A stretch of DNA of 40,681 nt from a virus. Both the position numbers and the translations under genes were made by a program. Shown in pieces: positions 7,661 through 15,843 of this stretch. The stretch is from positions 1 through 40,681 of the IMG/VR virus record IMGVR_UViG_3300043100_000037; one strand, given 5' to 3'. A model generated the notes under the pieces. The model was not told the DNA's origin and ran no database searches. It worked only from the letters and a program-made list of their open reading frames with translations. Positions within the stretch are counted from its first letter, which is position 1. Every line of letters starts with the position of its first letter.

Positions 7661-9264
7661 TGGCTTCCATTCCCTTACCCGCTCTCGGTGTGCAACCACC
7701 CCAAGTCCAGAACCCCATCCAGGGGTATCGCGACTTCATGGCGATCAAATCGGCGCAGCAGAACCAACAGTTACAACAGCAGCAGATGGCCGCCAATCAG
7801 CAAGAACAGCAGATTCGCGCCCAACAGATCGCGGACCAGCAGGCCCGGACTGCGGCGATGAAGGACGCCGATCCCACTTCTCCGACTTATTTCGAGGACA
7901 TGGCAAAGGGTGTCTTGAAGTATGGCGGATCGGCGGATGCGGCCCAGCAGGAAGCGCAGAGAGGCCTCGGGATCAAGAAAGCGATCTCCGACATCGCCGC
8001 GACCGATGCAACTACGGGCTCTAAGAATTTGCAAACCTTCATTGACGCCCACAAGGCCGTCGGCGACGCCCTGGAGGGCTTGGTAGACCCAAAGACGACC
8101 CCTGACGACCAACTGCACGCCGCTGCGACTCAGACGGTCAACGATTTAACCAAAAACAAAATCCTCGATCCCGGGTCAGCCCAGAGGGCCATGCAGATCA
8201 TTCAGTCAACGCCTGATCCAGCGGCCCTGCGAACTGCCATCGACGGAGTTGCAAAGACTTCGATGGGCGCGAAGGCGGTAGCCGAGCAGCAGCAGGCGCA
8301 ACAGGCTCTCAAAGAGAGCACAGCGAAGACTGGTGAAGCTGAAGCCACCACCGCCGAGAAGCAAGCCACCGCCCAGTGGTACAAGGACCATCCCGGCACC
8401 GGCGCACCTGGCGTGCCCGCAGAAATCGTGCAGCAGTCGGACTGGCTGAAAAATAATCCCGGAAAAGGCCCGTCGGATTTTCTCGCCTGGAAGGCGAAAC
8501 AGGCTCCGCTCGCCACGTTCAACCTGCAATCGGGATTGCTCACCGACCAGGCGAAGGACATGGCGGCCGAGAATTACTTCCAGACCGGCCAGCTCCCCGC
8601 GGGCGCGCGTAGTCCGGCCATGATTGCGCAGATCATCGACCGAGCCGGGCAGCTCCATCCCGGCGGAAGTCTCGCCGGCAACAAGGCGGCCTATGACGCG
8701 AACAAGAAGTCTTACGACAATGTGACCGGCACACTCGACACGCTCACCGCATTCGAGAACACCGGGTTAAAGAATCTGAAGCAGTTCACGGATCTCGCGG
8801 AAAAGATTCCCGACACCGGAGTTCCCTGGCTCAACACGCCGGTGCGCCTGCTGAATCGCAACTTAGTCGGCGATGCCAACATGGCGGCCGTCGAAGCCGC
8901 GCGCAGTGTGGCTCTCCGCGAAATCGCGCGCGTGACCAACGATCCGAAGCTCTCAGGGCAGTTGACCGATAACGCGCGTGGCGAAGTCTCTGGCTTTAGT
9001 CCTCAGAACGCCACGTTGCCGCAAATCAAAGCAGTCGCCCAGGTCCTCCAGCAGGACATGGCCAACGTGCATCAGTCGCTCGCCGCACAAAAAGCCGACA
9101 TCGGAAAGAGGCTGGGGATCGCGGAGCAACCGGCGGCGACCACGACACAATCAGGCGGCGGAGGCGGAGCCAAGGTCGGAGATCTGATCGTGCAAAACAA
9201 TAAAACCTTCAAGGTCACGAAGGTTGACGCGAACGGGAAGCCCGTCGCCGCAGTCCCACAATAA
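7660..9264 (+). CDS. Probable internal virion / DNA ejection protein
   Basis: The product is 534 residues. It has a Gln-rich coiled-coil N-terminus (about 25-70), long Ala-rich helical stretches, a conserved-looking middle around AAENYFQTGQLP and MIAQIIDRAG, and a Gly-rich linker before a short C-terminal beta domain (GDLIVQNNKTFKVTKVD). It is not recognised at the family level, but its place as second of three consecutive proteins of this type matches P22 gp20. It starts at ATG 7660, overlapping the previous stop by one base. Confidence 0.7.
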   Translation: MASIPLPALGVQPPQVQNPIQGYRDFMAIKSAQQNQQLQQQQMAANQQEQQIRAQQIADQQARTAAMKDADPTSPTYFEDMAKGVLKYGGSADAAQQEAQRGLGIKKAISDIAATDATTGSKNLQTFIDAHKAVGDALEGLVDPKTTPDDQLHAAATQTVNDLTKNKILDPGSAQRAMQIIQSTPDPAALRTAIDGVAKTSMGAKAVAEQQQAQQALKESTAKTGEAEATTAEKQATAQWYKDHPGTGAPGVPAEIVQQSDWLKNNPGKGPSDFLAWKAKQAPLATFNLQSGLLTDQAKDMAAENYFQTGQLPAGARSPAMIAQIIDRAGQLHPGGSLAGNKAAYDANKKSYDNVTGTLDTLTAFENTGLKNLKQFTDLAEKIPDTGVPWLNTPVRLLNRNLVGDANMAAVEAARSVALREIARVTNDPKLSGQLTDNARGEVSGFSPQNATLPQIKAVAQVLQQDMANVHQSLAAQKADIGKRLGIAEQPAATTTQSGGGGGAKVGDLIVQNNKTFKVTKVDANGKPVAAVPQ

Positions 9265-9265
9265 A

Positions 9266-10576
9266 ATGGGCGGAACTCAAGTTCAATTCGATCCGACCGC
9301 GAGCTATCAGCCCGCGCCAGCTCCGGCGACGGCCGTTTTTGATCCGACGGCCAGCTATACGCCTGCTCCCGCGCCCCGCACGGCGATGGACTCCGCGAAA
9401 GATTTCGCTTCGGAACTCTGGAAGCAGGTGAACCCGGTTTCGGCGGTTAAAGGATTGAACCAGGCAGTGAGTCATCCCATCGACACACTGAAATCCGACG
9501 CCGACGTGCGGCAGGATGTTTACGATCAGGCCGAAGCCGCCTTCAAGAAGGGCAACTACACCGAAGGCGCAGCTCATCTGCTCTACTCATTCATCCCGTT
9601 CGCAGGCCCGCAGCTCAACGCGGCCGCCGACAGCTTCCTGAAGGGCGATTACGCAAAGGGTGCAGGAGCGAGCACGGGGATGGGATTGGCGCTGGCGGCG
9701 CCGGAAGTCCTAAAGGGCGCGGGCGATCTGTTGAATCCCGCCATCAAAGATGCAGCCCAGGCGAAGGCAGCGGACATGTATCAAAGCGCGCTGAAGCCTT
9801 CCACTACCCTCTCGCCAACGAAGGCCGAGAGTGCAATTTCTACCGGACTCGCGAAAGGCATTCCGGTGAGCGAAGATGGCGTCGCAAAACTTTCCGGATT
9901 GATTGATGACCTAAACAGCAAAATCAAGGCGACGGTAGCTGCGAACCCCACGGTGCCGATCAACAAGTTTCAGGTTGCCTCGCGACTATCGGACACGGCC
10001 GACAGATTTTCAAGACAGGTGAATCCTGAAGCTGATCTCGACGCCATCAGTGATGCTGGTAATGAATTCCTGCGCAACCAGCCCGGGGAAATTCCGGCGG
10101 CCGACGCACAGGCTCTCAAGACTGGAACCTATCAGCAGCTGAAGGGGAAATCCTTCGGAGAGCTGAAGACCGCCAGCATCGAGGCACAGAAGGCGCTCGC
10201 GCGCGGACTGAAAGAAGAACTCAACACTGCATTCCCTGAGCTGAGCGGCTTAAATGCTCAGGAATCTCGCCTGTTCGATCTGCAACCGCTTCTAGAAAAA
10301 GCGGTCGCCCGCAACAGTAATCACCAATTGATCGGAATCGGTACACCCGCCGCTGCGGCCGCAGGTCGCATGGTCACAGGGAGTGGTGCTGGTGCGGGAG
10401 TGGCTGCCGTTCTGAAGGCGGTTGTTGACGATCCGATGATTAAATCGCGCCTAGCAATTGCGCTGAATCGAGCGGGTGTTCCGATGGCGAGTGTCAATAC
10501 TAGGCTTGCTGCGTATTCCGCTGCGCTCGGGAACGCCACCACGGCCGAGGCCCCCAATGGTGCTTCGGGTCAATGA
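9266..10576 (+). CDS. Probable ejection protein (P22 gp16 position) with N-terminal repeats
   Basis: The product is 436 residues from ATG 9266, one base after the preceding stop. The N-terminus carries two copies of FDPTASY-x-PAPAP (about residues 7-39), a low-complexity repeat seen in podovirus internal proteins. The remainder is helical and Ala-rich, with hydrophobic patches (GAGASTGMGLALAAP and AAAAAGRMVTGSGAGAGVAA) that might contact membrane. It lies third in the ejection cluster and ends the plus-strand tail block. Its last 77 bases overlap a minus-strand gene. Confidence 0.7.
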   Translation: MGGTQVQFDPTASYQPAPAPATAVFDPTASYTPAPAPRTAMDSAKDFASELWKQVNPVSAVKGLNQAVSHPIDTLKSDADVRQDVYDQAEAAFKKGNYTEGAAHLLYSFIPFAGPQLNAAADSFLKGDYAKGAGASTGMGLALAAPEVLKGAGDLLNPAIKDAAQAKAADMYQSALKPSTTLSPTKAESAISTGLAKGIPVSEDGVAKLSGLIDDLNSKIKATVAANPTVPINKFQVASRLSDTADRFSRQVNPEADLDAISDAGNEFLRNQPGEIPAADAQALKTGTYQQLKGKSFGELKTASIEAQKALARGLKEELNTAFPELSGLNAQESRLFDLQPLLEKAVARNSNHQLIGIGTPAAAAAGRMVTGSGAGAGVAAVLKAVVDDPMIKSRLAIALNRAGVPMASVNTRLAAYSAALGNATTAEAPNGASGQ

Positions 10577-10715
10577 AAGTGCCGATGGGTCTTGGGGTTC
10601 GATTTTCTCGCGCGCGCCGCTCACGGCGGGCGAAGTACCAATGAAGTAGGCCCACAACGCCCTGAGCGAACCAGATGGCGAGGATTACTTCGGCAACGAG
10701 TTCAATGGCCCACAT
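10500..10715 (-). CDS. Small membrane protein, minus-strand island
   Basis: The 71-residue product from ATG 10715 has one strong hydrophobic segment (AIELVAEVILAIWFAQGVVG) followed by a basic cytoplasmic tail (FARRERRARENR). GGGGA and AAGGGGAA lie upstream on the coding strand; a TTG at 10751 is an alternative start. With the coiled-coil gene at 10765-11010 it forms a two-gene leftward island between rightward virion genes, typical of a moron. The function is unknown; a lysis-timing or superinfection-exclusion role would be speculation. Confidence 0.55.
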   Translation of the reverse strand: MWAIELVAEVILAIWFAQGVVGLLHWYFARRERRARENRTPRPIGTFIDPKHHWGPRPWWRSRAQRNTQQA

Positions 10716-10764
10716 AGCGTCAATGTTCCCCTTTTTCTCCCCTGAAGTCAATGCGAAAAACGGT

Positions 10765-11010
10765 TCACGCTTTGAGTAGGGCTTCCAGGCGCTGCATCGA
10801 CATGAGCAGGTTCACGTCTTCTTCGCGCTGGGCTTTTTCGTCGCGCAACTGCTTCAGTCGTCGGCTGAATTCGTCATGGCCTGGCGGCAGGGCTTTTTCG
10901 AGGGCTGACTCGAGGGCGCGGATTTCCATCTCCTGGTTCCTGCACTTGGCGACGGTAGCTAGCAAGGCCTGGACTAGCTCTTTTGCGGCTTCCTCTGTGA
11001 TGGGCGACAT
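10765..11010 (-). CDS. Small coiled-coil protein, minus-strand island
   Basis: The 81-residue product from ATG 11010 is almost entirely helical and charged (EMEIRALESALEKALPPG, then DEFSRRLKQLRDEKAQREED), so it probably forms a coiled coil. There is no Shine-Dalgarno sequence. Instead a perfect TATAAT sits only 7 bases before the ATG, suggesting a leaderless mRNA. The membrane-protein gene follows 49 bases downstream and may be co-transcribed. The function is unknown. Confidence 0.6.
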   Translation of the reverse strand: MSPITEEAAKELVQALLATVAKCRNQEMEIRALESALEKALPPGHDEFSRRLKQLRDEKAQREEDVNLLMSMQRLEALLKA

Positions 11011-11017
11011 GTTCCAA

Positions 11018-11023
11018 ATTATA
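11018..11023 (-). promoter_or_regulatory. TATAAT -10 box for a likely leaderless transcript
   Basis: On the minus strand TATAAT is followed by TTGGAAC and then the ATG at 11010, so transcription would start at or one base before the start codon. No good -35 box is visible at 16-18 bp. The consensus -10 stands out against the GC-rich background. Confidence 0.5.
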
Positions 11024-11064
11024 GCTCTCGCCTGAAACCCACTCCCGATTACCAAGGACACTCC

Positions 11065-13827
11065 ATGAAAAAACTCTGCCTAGCCATCTTGTTCGCCTCC
11101 GTCTTTTCGCTCGCGCAGATCCCGAACGCCAACAGCAACATCACCGCCTCTGCCTCTAGCTGCACGCCCGCGAACGGACCCTCGACCAATGGCGCGTGCG
11201 TGTCGCTGGCAATTCCGCCCAGCGTGGGCGCGGCTTCGATCACACTCGGCCCCTCCGGGAGCAGTTTTTCAGCGACGGTGCAGTTTGAAGTCTCGGGCGA
11301 TGGTGGAAGCACCTGGTACTCGATCACCGGCACTACGCCCACCGGAACGACGGCAACTTCCGCCACGGCGGTCGGAACCTGGAAGTTCGATGGATCCAGC
11401 TGGACGAATTTGCGGGCGCGGGCTTCCGCCTTTTCCTCCGGCCCGCTGAATGTCAACATTCAGGCGTCCTCGGCAAATGCCAACCTGCCTCCCAGCCTGC
11501 CCGTGGTCGACGTCAGCAAGCAGCCAGGATCCACATTTGACGCGCGACTGAATGCCTGCTTGGCGAAAGTCTCAGCCAACGGGGGTACGTGCGACGCCCG
11601 ACAAGATTCCGGCGGGGCCGTCGCAGCCAGCATCGCGGAATCACAATCCAACATCACGGTCCTGCTGCCCACGGTGCCAGTCACCTTTGGGGCGGGTCTC
11701 TCCTGGACGGTCTCCGGCAACGACGACCTGGTGATGTGTCAGGCGCGACAGAACATCGTCCTCGATTTCTCGCAGAACGGAAACGCGACCGACATCACGC
11801 TGAGCGGGGTCGGCGACTCGATCGCTCACTGTGGCCTCAAGGGTTCTCTTCTCAATAGCGGCACTGGCCCCTCAATCCAACTGGGCTCAACCACGGCGAC
11901 AGGCGCGACCGACGACATTGCGGTTGATAATTACGTGCTCTGGGCCGGCGCCGTCGGCGTCTCGATGGCCAACTGCACGCGCTGCTTCGCCGCCGGCAAT
12001 CGTGTCCAACAATCCGGCACCAACGGCATCCAGGCGAACGCCGTGAATGGCGGGATCGCGACCGATGACTGGATCCTCGACAACGAACTCGACGACACCA
12101 ACAACTGTGTAGGCTGTGTCGCGAACGCATCGAACGGCGAAATCAACGTTCTCGCAAACACTGGGTTGGGTGCGCTTCAGAACGTAACCATCCGTGGGAA
12201 TCACATCCACAACTCGAACCCGAACAACGCCGGCCAGGGCGGGGGCGCCGCCAGTTGCCCGATCTCGAACATCACCAACAATGGCACCACCTGGACCGTG
12301 ACCTGCTCGGTCGCGATGCAGATCTGGACCGGGCAGAACATGGTGATCCAGGCGAGCGTCAGCACCTTGTGCTCAGTGAGCACCTGCTACAACGGAACTT
12401 TTGTGGTCGCGAGCGTCGGCGGGACCTCGGGCCAGAACAACACGACTTTCACCATCACCAACTCCGGGACGGCGACTTACTCGAGCGGCGGCACCGCGAT
12501 CTGGGGAACCTGTTCGGCGGTTCAGACCGGCGGCCACAACCAGTACGACACCGGATGCCGCGAAGGAATTCAAGTCTCGAAGACCGTTTACAACGTCCAC
12601 ATCATCGACAACGATTTGCTGCACGTGAACTCCGAAGGTATCGTGGTCTCGATCGGCCCGGCCGTCATTATCGGCAACGTTGAAAACCAGATCGGAGAAA
12701 ACGCTCCCGGAGTGGGCTGCATCCTGTTTGGCGCGACCAACGCGCCGCTGATGTCGTCGGTAGTGATCAAGGGCAACACCTGCAACGACGCGCCCTATGC
12801 GGTCTACATCAGCATCGGCTTTAATCAGTCGATCAATCAGATCCTTTCGCAGCTCGACATCGAAGGCAATACTGCCGGCGTCATCACGGGCTACCCGGTG
12901 TTGGGGATCGGCTTGCAAATGAAAAACGTCGGCCCCGCGGGCTCTACGATCACCGCGCTTTCCTGTTCCGCCGGCACTTGCACCGAAACCCAGACCCACA
13001 ACCTGACCGCGAATTGTGCCGCCGGCCAGACCTGGTCCATCCGCAACGTCACCGGATCCACCAACGTTCCCACTTACAACGGCGACTTCGTTATTTCGAG
13101 TCCCACCAACGACGGCACTGGCTGCACCGGCTTCACCTTCTCCGGTAGCCAAACTGGAACCGCCGCCTTCGCCGCCGGCGCCATCGCCTACCCTTCGCAG
13201 TTTGTGAACTCGGCCATAATCCAGGGCAACGACTGGGCGGCTGCATCGACGCCGATGAGCATCTGGTCCTCGACGAACATCCCCTCGGGCTTCCTGGACA
13301 TCTGGGGCAACAAAGAATCAGCACTTCCACAGACCTGGCAGGACGTCGCCGGTCCGGAGCCGAATTACGCCGGCACCGCCGCCGGACCTCTCGTCCATCG
13401 CATCACCAGCGGCCACCGTATGCAGTTCACCGGGGCGAGCGGCGCACTGGGAGCGCAGGTGGTGTTGAGCTACACCACGGGCAGCACACAGCTCGTCGGC
13501 GGTTACATTCTCTGGTCGATCGAAGCGGAAGACGCGACCGGCGCCAATTCTTGCGAACTCTCCGGAATGACAACCTATGGCGGCGTAAACAACCTCGGCG
13601 TATTCGTCACCCAGATCCAGACCACAGCGCAATCGACGGCGGCATGCACCTCGGGGGACAGCCTTGCAGCCACCTGGACCGCGACCGGCGGCTCGGGTCT
13701 CGTGAAAGTGAACGTGAACCCGAACGTGAGCTTTGCGCCGCTCGGCACCTATCGCATGTTCTACGAAGTCCACAATCTCGGGCTGATTGATCCGACCTAC
13801 CTCACCAACCCCGTGAGCATGAAATAG
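11065..13827 (+). CDS. Secreted-type parallel beta-helix tailspike
   Basis: The product is 920 residues. Residues 1-18 form a signal peptide (MKKLCLAILFASVFSLAQ). A beta-sandwich-like domain spans about 20-140. FDARLNACLAKVSANGGTCD (about 158-177) is the usual entry to a tailspike parallel beta-helix, and repeated N-x-I-x-G-N strands follow to about 740. A C-terminal beta domain follows. Such proteins bind and often cleave host surface polysaccharide. Two related inserts interrupt the helix at about 395-478 and 626-708. The protein is cysteine-rich, with many C-x(3-6)-C pairs, unusual for a cytoplasmically folded spike and in keeping with export. The start follows AAGGACAC. Confidence 0.8.
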   Translation: MKKLCLAILFASVFSLAQIPNANSNITASASSCTPANGPSTNGACVSLAIPPSVGAASITLGPSGSSFSATVQFEVSGDGGSTWYSITGTTPTGTTATSATAVGTWKFDGSSWTNLRARASAFSSGPLNVNIQASSANANLPPSLPVVDVSKQPGSTFDARLNACLAKVSANGGTCDARQDSGGAVAASIAESQSNITVLLPTVPVTFGAGLSWTVSGNDDLVMCQARQNIVLDFSQNGNATDITLSGVGDSIAHCGLKGSLLNSGTGPSIQLGSTTATGATDDIAVDNYVLWAGAVGVSMANCTRCFAAGNRVQQSGTNGIQANAVNGGIATDDWILDNELDDTNNCVGCVANASNGEINVLANTGLGALQNVTIRGNHIHNSNPNNAGQGGGAASCPISNITNNGTTWTVTCSVAMQIWTGQNMVIQASVSTLCSVSTCYNGTFVVASVGGTSGQNNTTFTITNSGTATYSSGGTAIWGTCSAVQTGGHNQYDTGCREGIQVSKTVYNVHIIDNDLLHVNSEGIVVSIGPAVIIGNVENQIGENAPGVGCILFGATNAPLMSSVVIKGNTCNDAPYAVYISIGFNQSINQILSQLDIEGNTAGVITGYPVLGIGLQMKNVGPAGSTITALSCSAGTCTETQTHNLTANCAAGQTWSIRNVTGSTNVPTYNGDFVISSPTNDGTGCTGFTFSGSQTGTAAFAAGAIAYPSQFVNSAIIQGNDWAAASTPMSIWSSTNIPSGFLDIWGNKESALPQTWQDVAGPEPNYAGTAAGPLVHRITSGHRMQFTGASGALGAQVVLSYTTGSTQLVGGYILWSIEAEDATGANSCELSGMTTYGGVNNLGVFVTQIQTTAQSTAACTSGDSLAATWTATGGSGLVKVNVNPNVSFAPLGTYRMFYEVHNLGLIDPTYLTNPVSMK

Positions 13828-13834
13828 GGCATTC

Positions 13835-14152
13835 ATGGCTGGAACCCCTTCAACAGGCTACGCGACCAACACCTTCTCGATCGACAACAGCGCCCGCTAC
13901 CAGGTGATCGCGCAGACTTATTGCCGACGGATCGTGGTGCAGGAGAACTACAACTCCGCGAATACGCCCACGTGTGACCTGCTGATGGCCGCTCCAGCCG
14001 GCGCCACCCAGGTTGCGATCGCCAAAGGAACGCCGGCAATTTTCACCCCCCCCACGGGCAGCCTTTTGTTCACTCCTGGGCAGCTCGTCGGCGACATCGA
14101 AACAGCCTCCGGCTCGTGCACCGTGCAGCAGGTGGAAAGCCAACAGGTATGA
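13835..14152 (+). CDS. Hypothetical virion-associated protein
   Basis: The 105-residue, beta-rich product starts at ATG 13835, 7 bases after the tailspike stop. It contains CRRIVVQENYNSANTPTCDL and ends near CTVQQVE. No family is recognised. Its place between the tailspike and the S74 locus suggests a minor structural protein or a spike-associated factor. Its stop overlaps the next ATG (ATGA), so translation is coupled. Confidence 0.65.
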   Translation: MAGTPSTGYATNTFSIDNSARYQVIAQTYCRRIVVQENYNSANTPTCDLLMAAPAGATQVAIAKGTPAIFTPPTGSLLFTPGQLVGDIETASGSCTVQQVESQQV

Positions 14153-14817
14153 GCGACCGACATCCTGATTACGTGAGACACTACGCGGCCTGGAAGCGAA
14201 CGCTGCCAGGTGCGGACCATGAAATCCTGCACGCGAAGACGCTCGCGCAAATCGAGTGGCAGGAGAACGCGAGAAAGCGGCCCGAATCGGCCCCTTCCCT
14301 TCCCGCGCCGGTGTGGGCTCCCACGGTTCATGTGAGTCATCCGCCCGCGCACACGAAGCTACTCTGGGCCATCGTGATTCTGTTGGGGTTGATGCTCTTG
14401 GTGCTCTGCATTCCCCGAGCCCACGCGCAGTTCTCGCACATCAACACCATTCAGACGCAGAACTCGGGCTCGAATATCGGGTTTCACGCCGCACCCTTCA
14501 CCATCAACTGCGCGAGCGCGGACTGCACCGACAATGGCAGCGTCTTCACCATCAACGGCTCCGGAGCCGCCGGGCAACTTTTTCATGGGGGCGGCTCCGG
14601 CCGGGGGAACGCTGACAGGGACAGCCTTGTGCTCCTACACGCTTTCAACGTTCTTCTCTTTTGCCCCGTGCGCGAGCCTTCGTCAATACAAATCTCACGT
14701 CCGATCCTTGGGGCTTGCGGTCCCCGAAGTATTAAAACTGCACCCGGTGTCCTACACCCTAAAAGCGACCGGGGAAAAACAGCTCGGCTTCATCGCAGAG
14801 GAAGTGGAGAAAGTTGA
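14149..14817 (+). CDS. Membrane-anchored protein, 5' part of a possible frameshifted S74 tail protein
   Basis: The reading frame gives an N-terminal cytoplasmic segment of about 70 residues. A strong membrane/signal segment follows (LLWAIVILLGLMLLVLCI), then a signal-peptidase-like site AHAQ, then a short Asn/Thr-rich stretch (HINTIQTQNSGSNIG). After about residue 145 the reading becomes Arg/Pro-rich and unlike protein, while an S74 chaperone domain is encoded in the +1 frame of the same stretch. The true product may therefore shift frame near 14578-14620, where runs TTTTT and GGGGG occur. Alternatively, the tail after that point is real and the domain is made separately. Confidence 0.6.
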   Translation: MSDRHPDYVRHYAAWKRTLPGADHEILHAKTLAQIEWQENARKRPESAPSLPAPVWAPTVHVSHPPAHTKLLWAIVILLGLMLLVLCIPRAHAQFSHINTIQTQNSGSNIGFHAAPFTINCASADCTDNGSVFTINGSGAAGQLFHGGGSGRGNADRDSLVLLHAFNVLLFCPVREPSSIQISRPILGACGPRSIKTAPGVLHPKSDRGKTARLHRRGSGES

Positions 14818-14965
14818 CCCGCGCAATTCCACCTACGACAGAGCCGGGAAACTCATTGGCGTGCAGTACTCCAACATGGTGGCCCTGCTCACTAAGGCGA
14901 TTCAGGAGCAGCAGGCCGAGATCGAAGCCCTCAAGAAAGAAATCGCGGCACTCGCCTCCCGCTAA
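14534..14965 (+). CDS. S74-type intramolecular chaperone domain of a tail protein
   Basis: In the +1 frame relative to 14149 the sequence encodes the S74 chaperone/autoprotease domain found at the C-terminus of trimeric fibres and spikes. It has SLRQYK, then LKLHPVSYTLK, EKQLGFIAEEVEKVDP and VQYSNMVALLTKAIQEQQAE with a terminal coiled coil. The catalytic Ser and Lys keep the usual spacing (Ser, four residues, Lys), so self-cleavage before Ser is plausible. ATG 14534 is the only in-frame start and has no convincing ribosome-binding site, which favours production by frameshift from the upstream gene, or a mutation or assembly error in a homopolymer. Confidence 0.75.
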   Translation: MAASSPSTAPEPPGNFFMGAAPAGGTLTGTALCSYTLSTFFSFAPCASLRQYKSHVRSLGLAVPEVLKLHPVSYTLKATGEKQLGFIAEEVEKVDPRNSTYDRAGKLIGVQYSNMVALLTKAIQEQQAEIEALKKEIAALASR

Positions 14966-14981
14966 CCCTCACAGCTTTGCC

Positions 14982-15392
14982 ATGTGGACCTTCAACATCC
15001 TCGCGCACTCGCTCTCAAAAGACGGGATCCTGGTCGACTCCGATGTGTACTCGGGCGCGCTGGGGGAAGGCTTCGACGATCCCACCAAAGAAGCTGTCCG
15101 CGACGAAGGCCCGATTCCCGAAGGCTTCTGGAAAATCTGCGGACCGCCCTACACCGACAAGGAACATGGCCCTTACGTTCTGCGCCTGGAGCCGGAAGCG
15201 GGCACGCAAACTTACGGCCGCGTAGGCTTTTTGATGCACGGCAAACCGCTGCCCCCAAAAGATATTCGCTCAGGATCGAAGGGCTGCATCTGCGCCGGAC
15301 CGGATACGCGGCGAAGAGTCTACCAATCGGCCGACACCAGGCTCGAAGTGATCTCAGGAATTGTGGCCATCGACCCAGAAATCACCACCTAG
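14982..15392 (+). CDS. Tlde1/DUF2778-like L,D-transpeptidase-fold endolysin candidate
   Basis: The 136-residue product carries the DUF2778/Tlde1 pattern: GPIPEGFWKI at 43-52, then GRVGFLMHG with His86, then SGSKGC with Cys102. These match the His and Ser-x-Gly-Cys residues of YkuD-like L,D-transpeptidases. Family members cut or exchange peptidoglycan stem peptides. With a holin-like gene 84 bases downstream, a role as the phage lysis enzyme is likely. There is no signal peptide, consistent with holin-dependent release. No other muralytic gene was recognised in the genome. Confidence 0.75.
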   Translation: MWTFNILAHSLSKDGILVDSDVYSGALGEGFDDPTKEAVRDEGPIPEGFWKICGPPYTDKEHGPYVLRLEPEAGTQTYGRVGFLMHGKPLPPKDIRSGSKGCICAGPDTRRRVYQSADTRLEVISGIVAIDPEITT

Positions 15393-15416
15393 GATTTTCT
15401 ACGACGCATCGCCCGA

Positions 15417-15449
15417 GCGTGAGTTGATCGGGTCCCTACCCACCATCAG
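15417..15449. repeat. Dispersed 33-bp repeat, copy 1
   Basis: This stretch matches 25559-25591 at 27 of 33 positions, with an identical 16-bp core GATCGGGTCCCTACCC (15426-15441). Related shorter copies occur at 21845 (one mismatch in GGGTCCCTACCC) and inverted at 29688-29699. It lies between the endolysin and holin genes. CCCGA upstream can pair with TCGGG here to form a small stem. Confidence 0.55.
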
Positions 15450-15476
15450 CAAATTTCAAATTCACAGGAGGAAACC

Positions 15477-15647
15477 ATGAAGGACTGGAAAACTACACTC
15501 GCAGGCGTGGCCACCATTTTGGGCACACTCTGCTCGGCTGGGCTCGCCCTCTATCACGGCCAGCCGCTGAACTTCCCTGTCGTCACCGCTGGCATCACCG
15601 CCGGCATCGGCCTGATCCACGCCGCCGACTCGAAACCCGCCGCCTAG
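15477..15647 (+). CDS. Holin-like small membrane protein
   Basis: The 56-residue product starts at ATG 15477 after a strong AGGAGG (15467-15472). It has the MKDWKTTLAGVATILGTL opening and a second hydrophobic segment (VVTAGITAGIGLIHA) before AADSK, a pattern common to small phage proteins encoded beside endolysins and annotated as holin-like. Two membrane segments at about 8-25 and 32-47 fit a class II-like holin. The convergent gene on the other strand ends at the same point. Confidence 0.7.
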   Translation: MKDWKTTLAGVATILGTLCSAGLALYHGQPLNFPVVTAGITAGIGLIHAADSKPAA

Positions 15648-15817
15648 CTCTTTCTGGGCTTCAGTTTCAATTGTCCGGGCGCGATGTCCACGATGACAAA
15701 CTTGCCGCCTTTTAGATCGACCTCTTCCCCGACCTTAAAGACTGGGCCTTTATCCCACGTCTTCGCTTGCTCCTCGGTGACTTCGTGGAGCGTTCCGTTT
15801 TGTGTGTCCATCGCCAT
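15644..15817 (-). CDS. Small hypothetical beta protein on the minus strand
   Basis: A 57-residue frame starts at 15817 with an excellent AAGGAGG six bases upstream. The C-terminal half (VFKVGEEVDLKGGKFVIVDI) looks like a small beta-barrel. Its stop codon overlaps the convergent holin stop. No function is recognised. It is a solitary leftward gene in a rightward region, so possibly a moron. Confidence 0.7.
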   Translation of the reverse strand: MAMDTQNGTLHEVTEEQAKTWDKGPVFKVGEEVDLKGGKFVIVDIAPGQLKLKPRKS

Positions 15818-15843
15818 GTGTTGCCTCCTTCGCTGAATCTATC

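Noticed and set aside
12373-13152. A 259-residue minus-strand frame
   Set aside because: Antisense to the tailspike; composition is that of a shadow frame.
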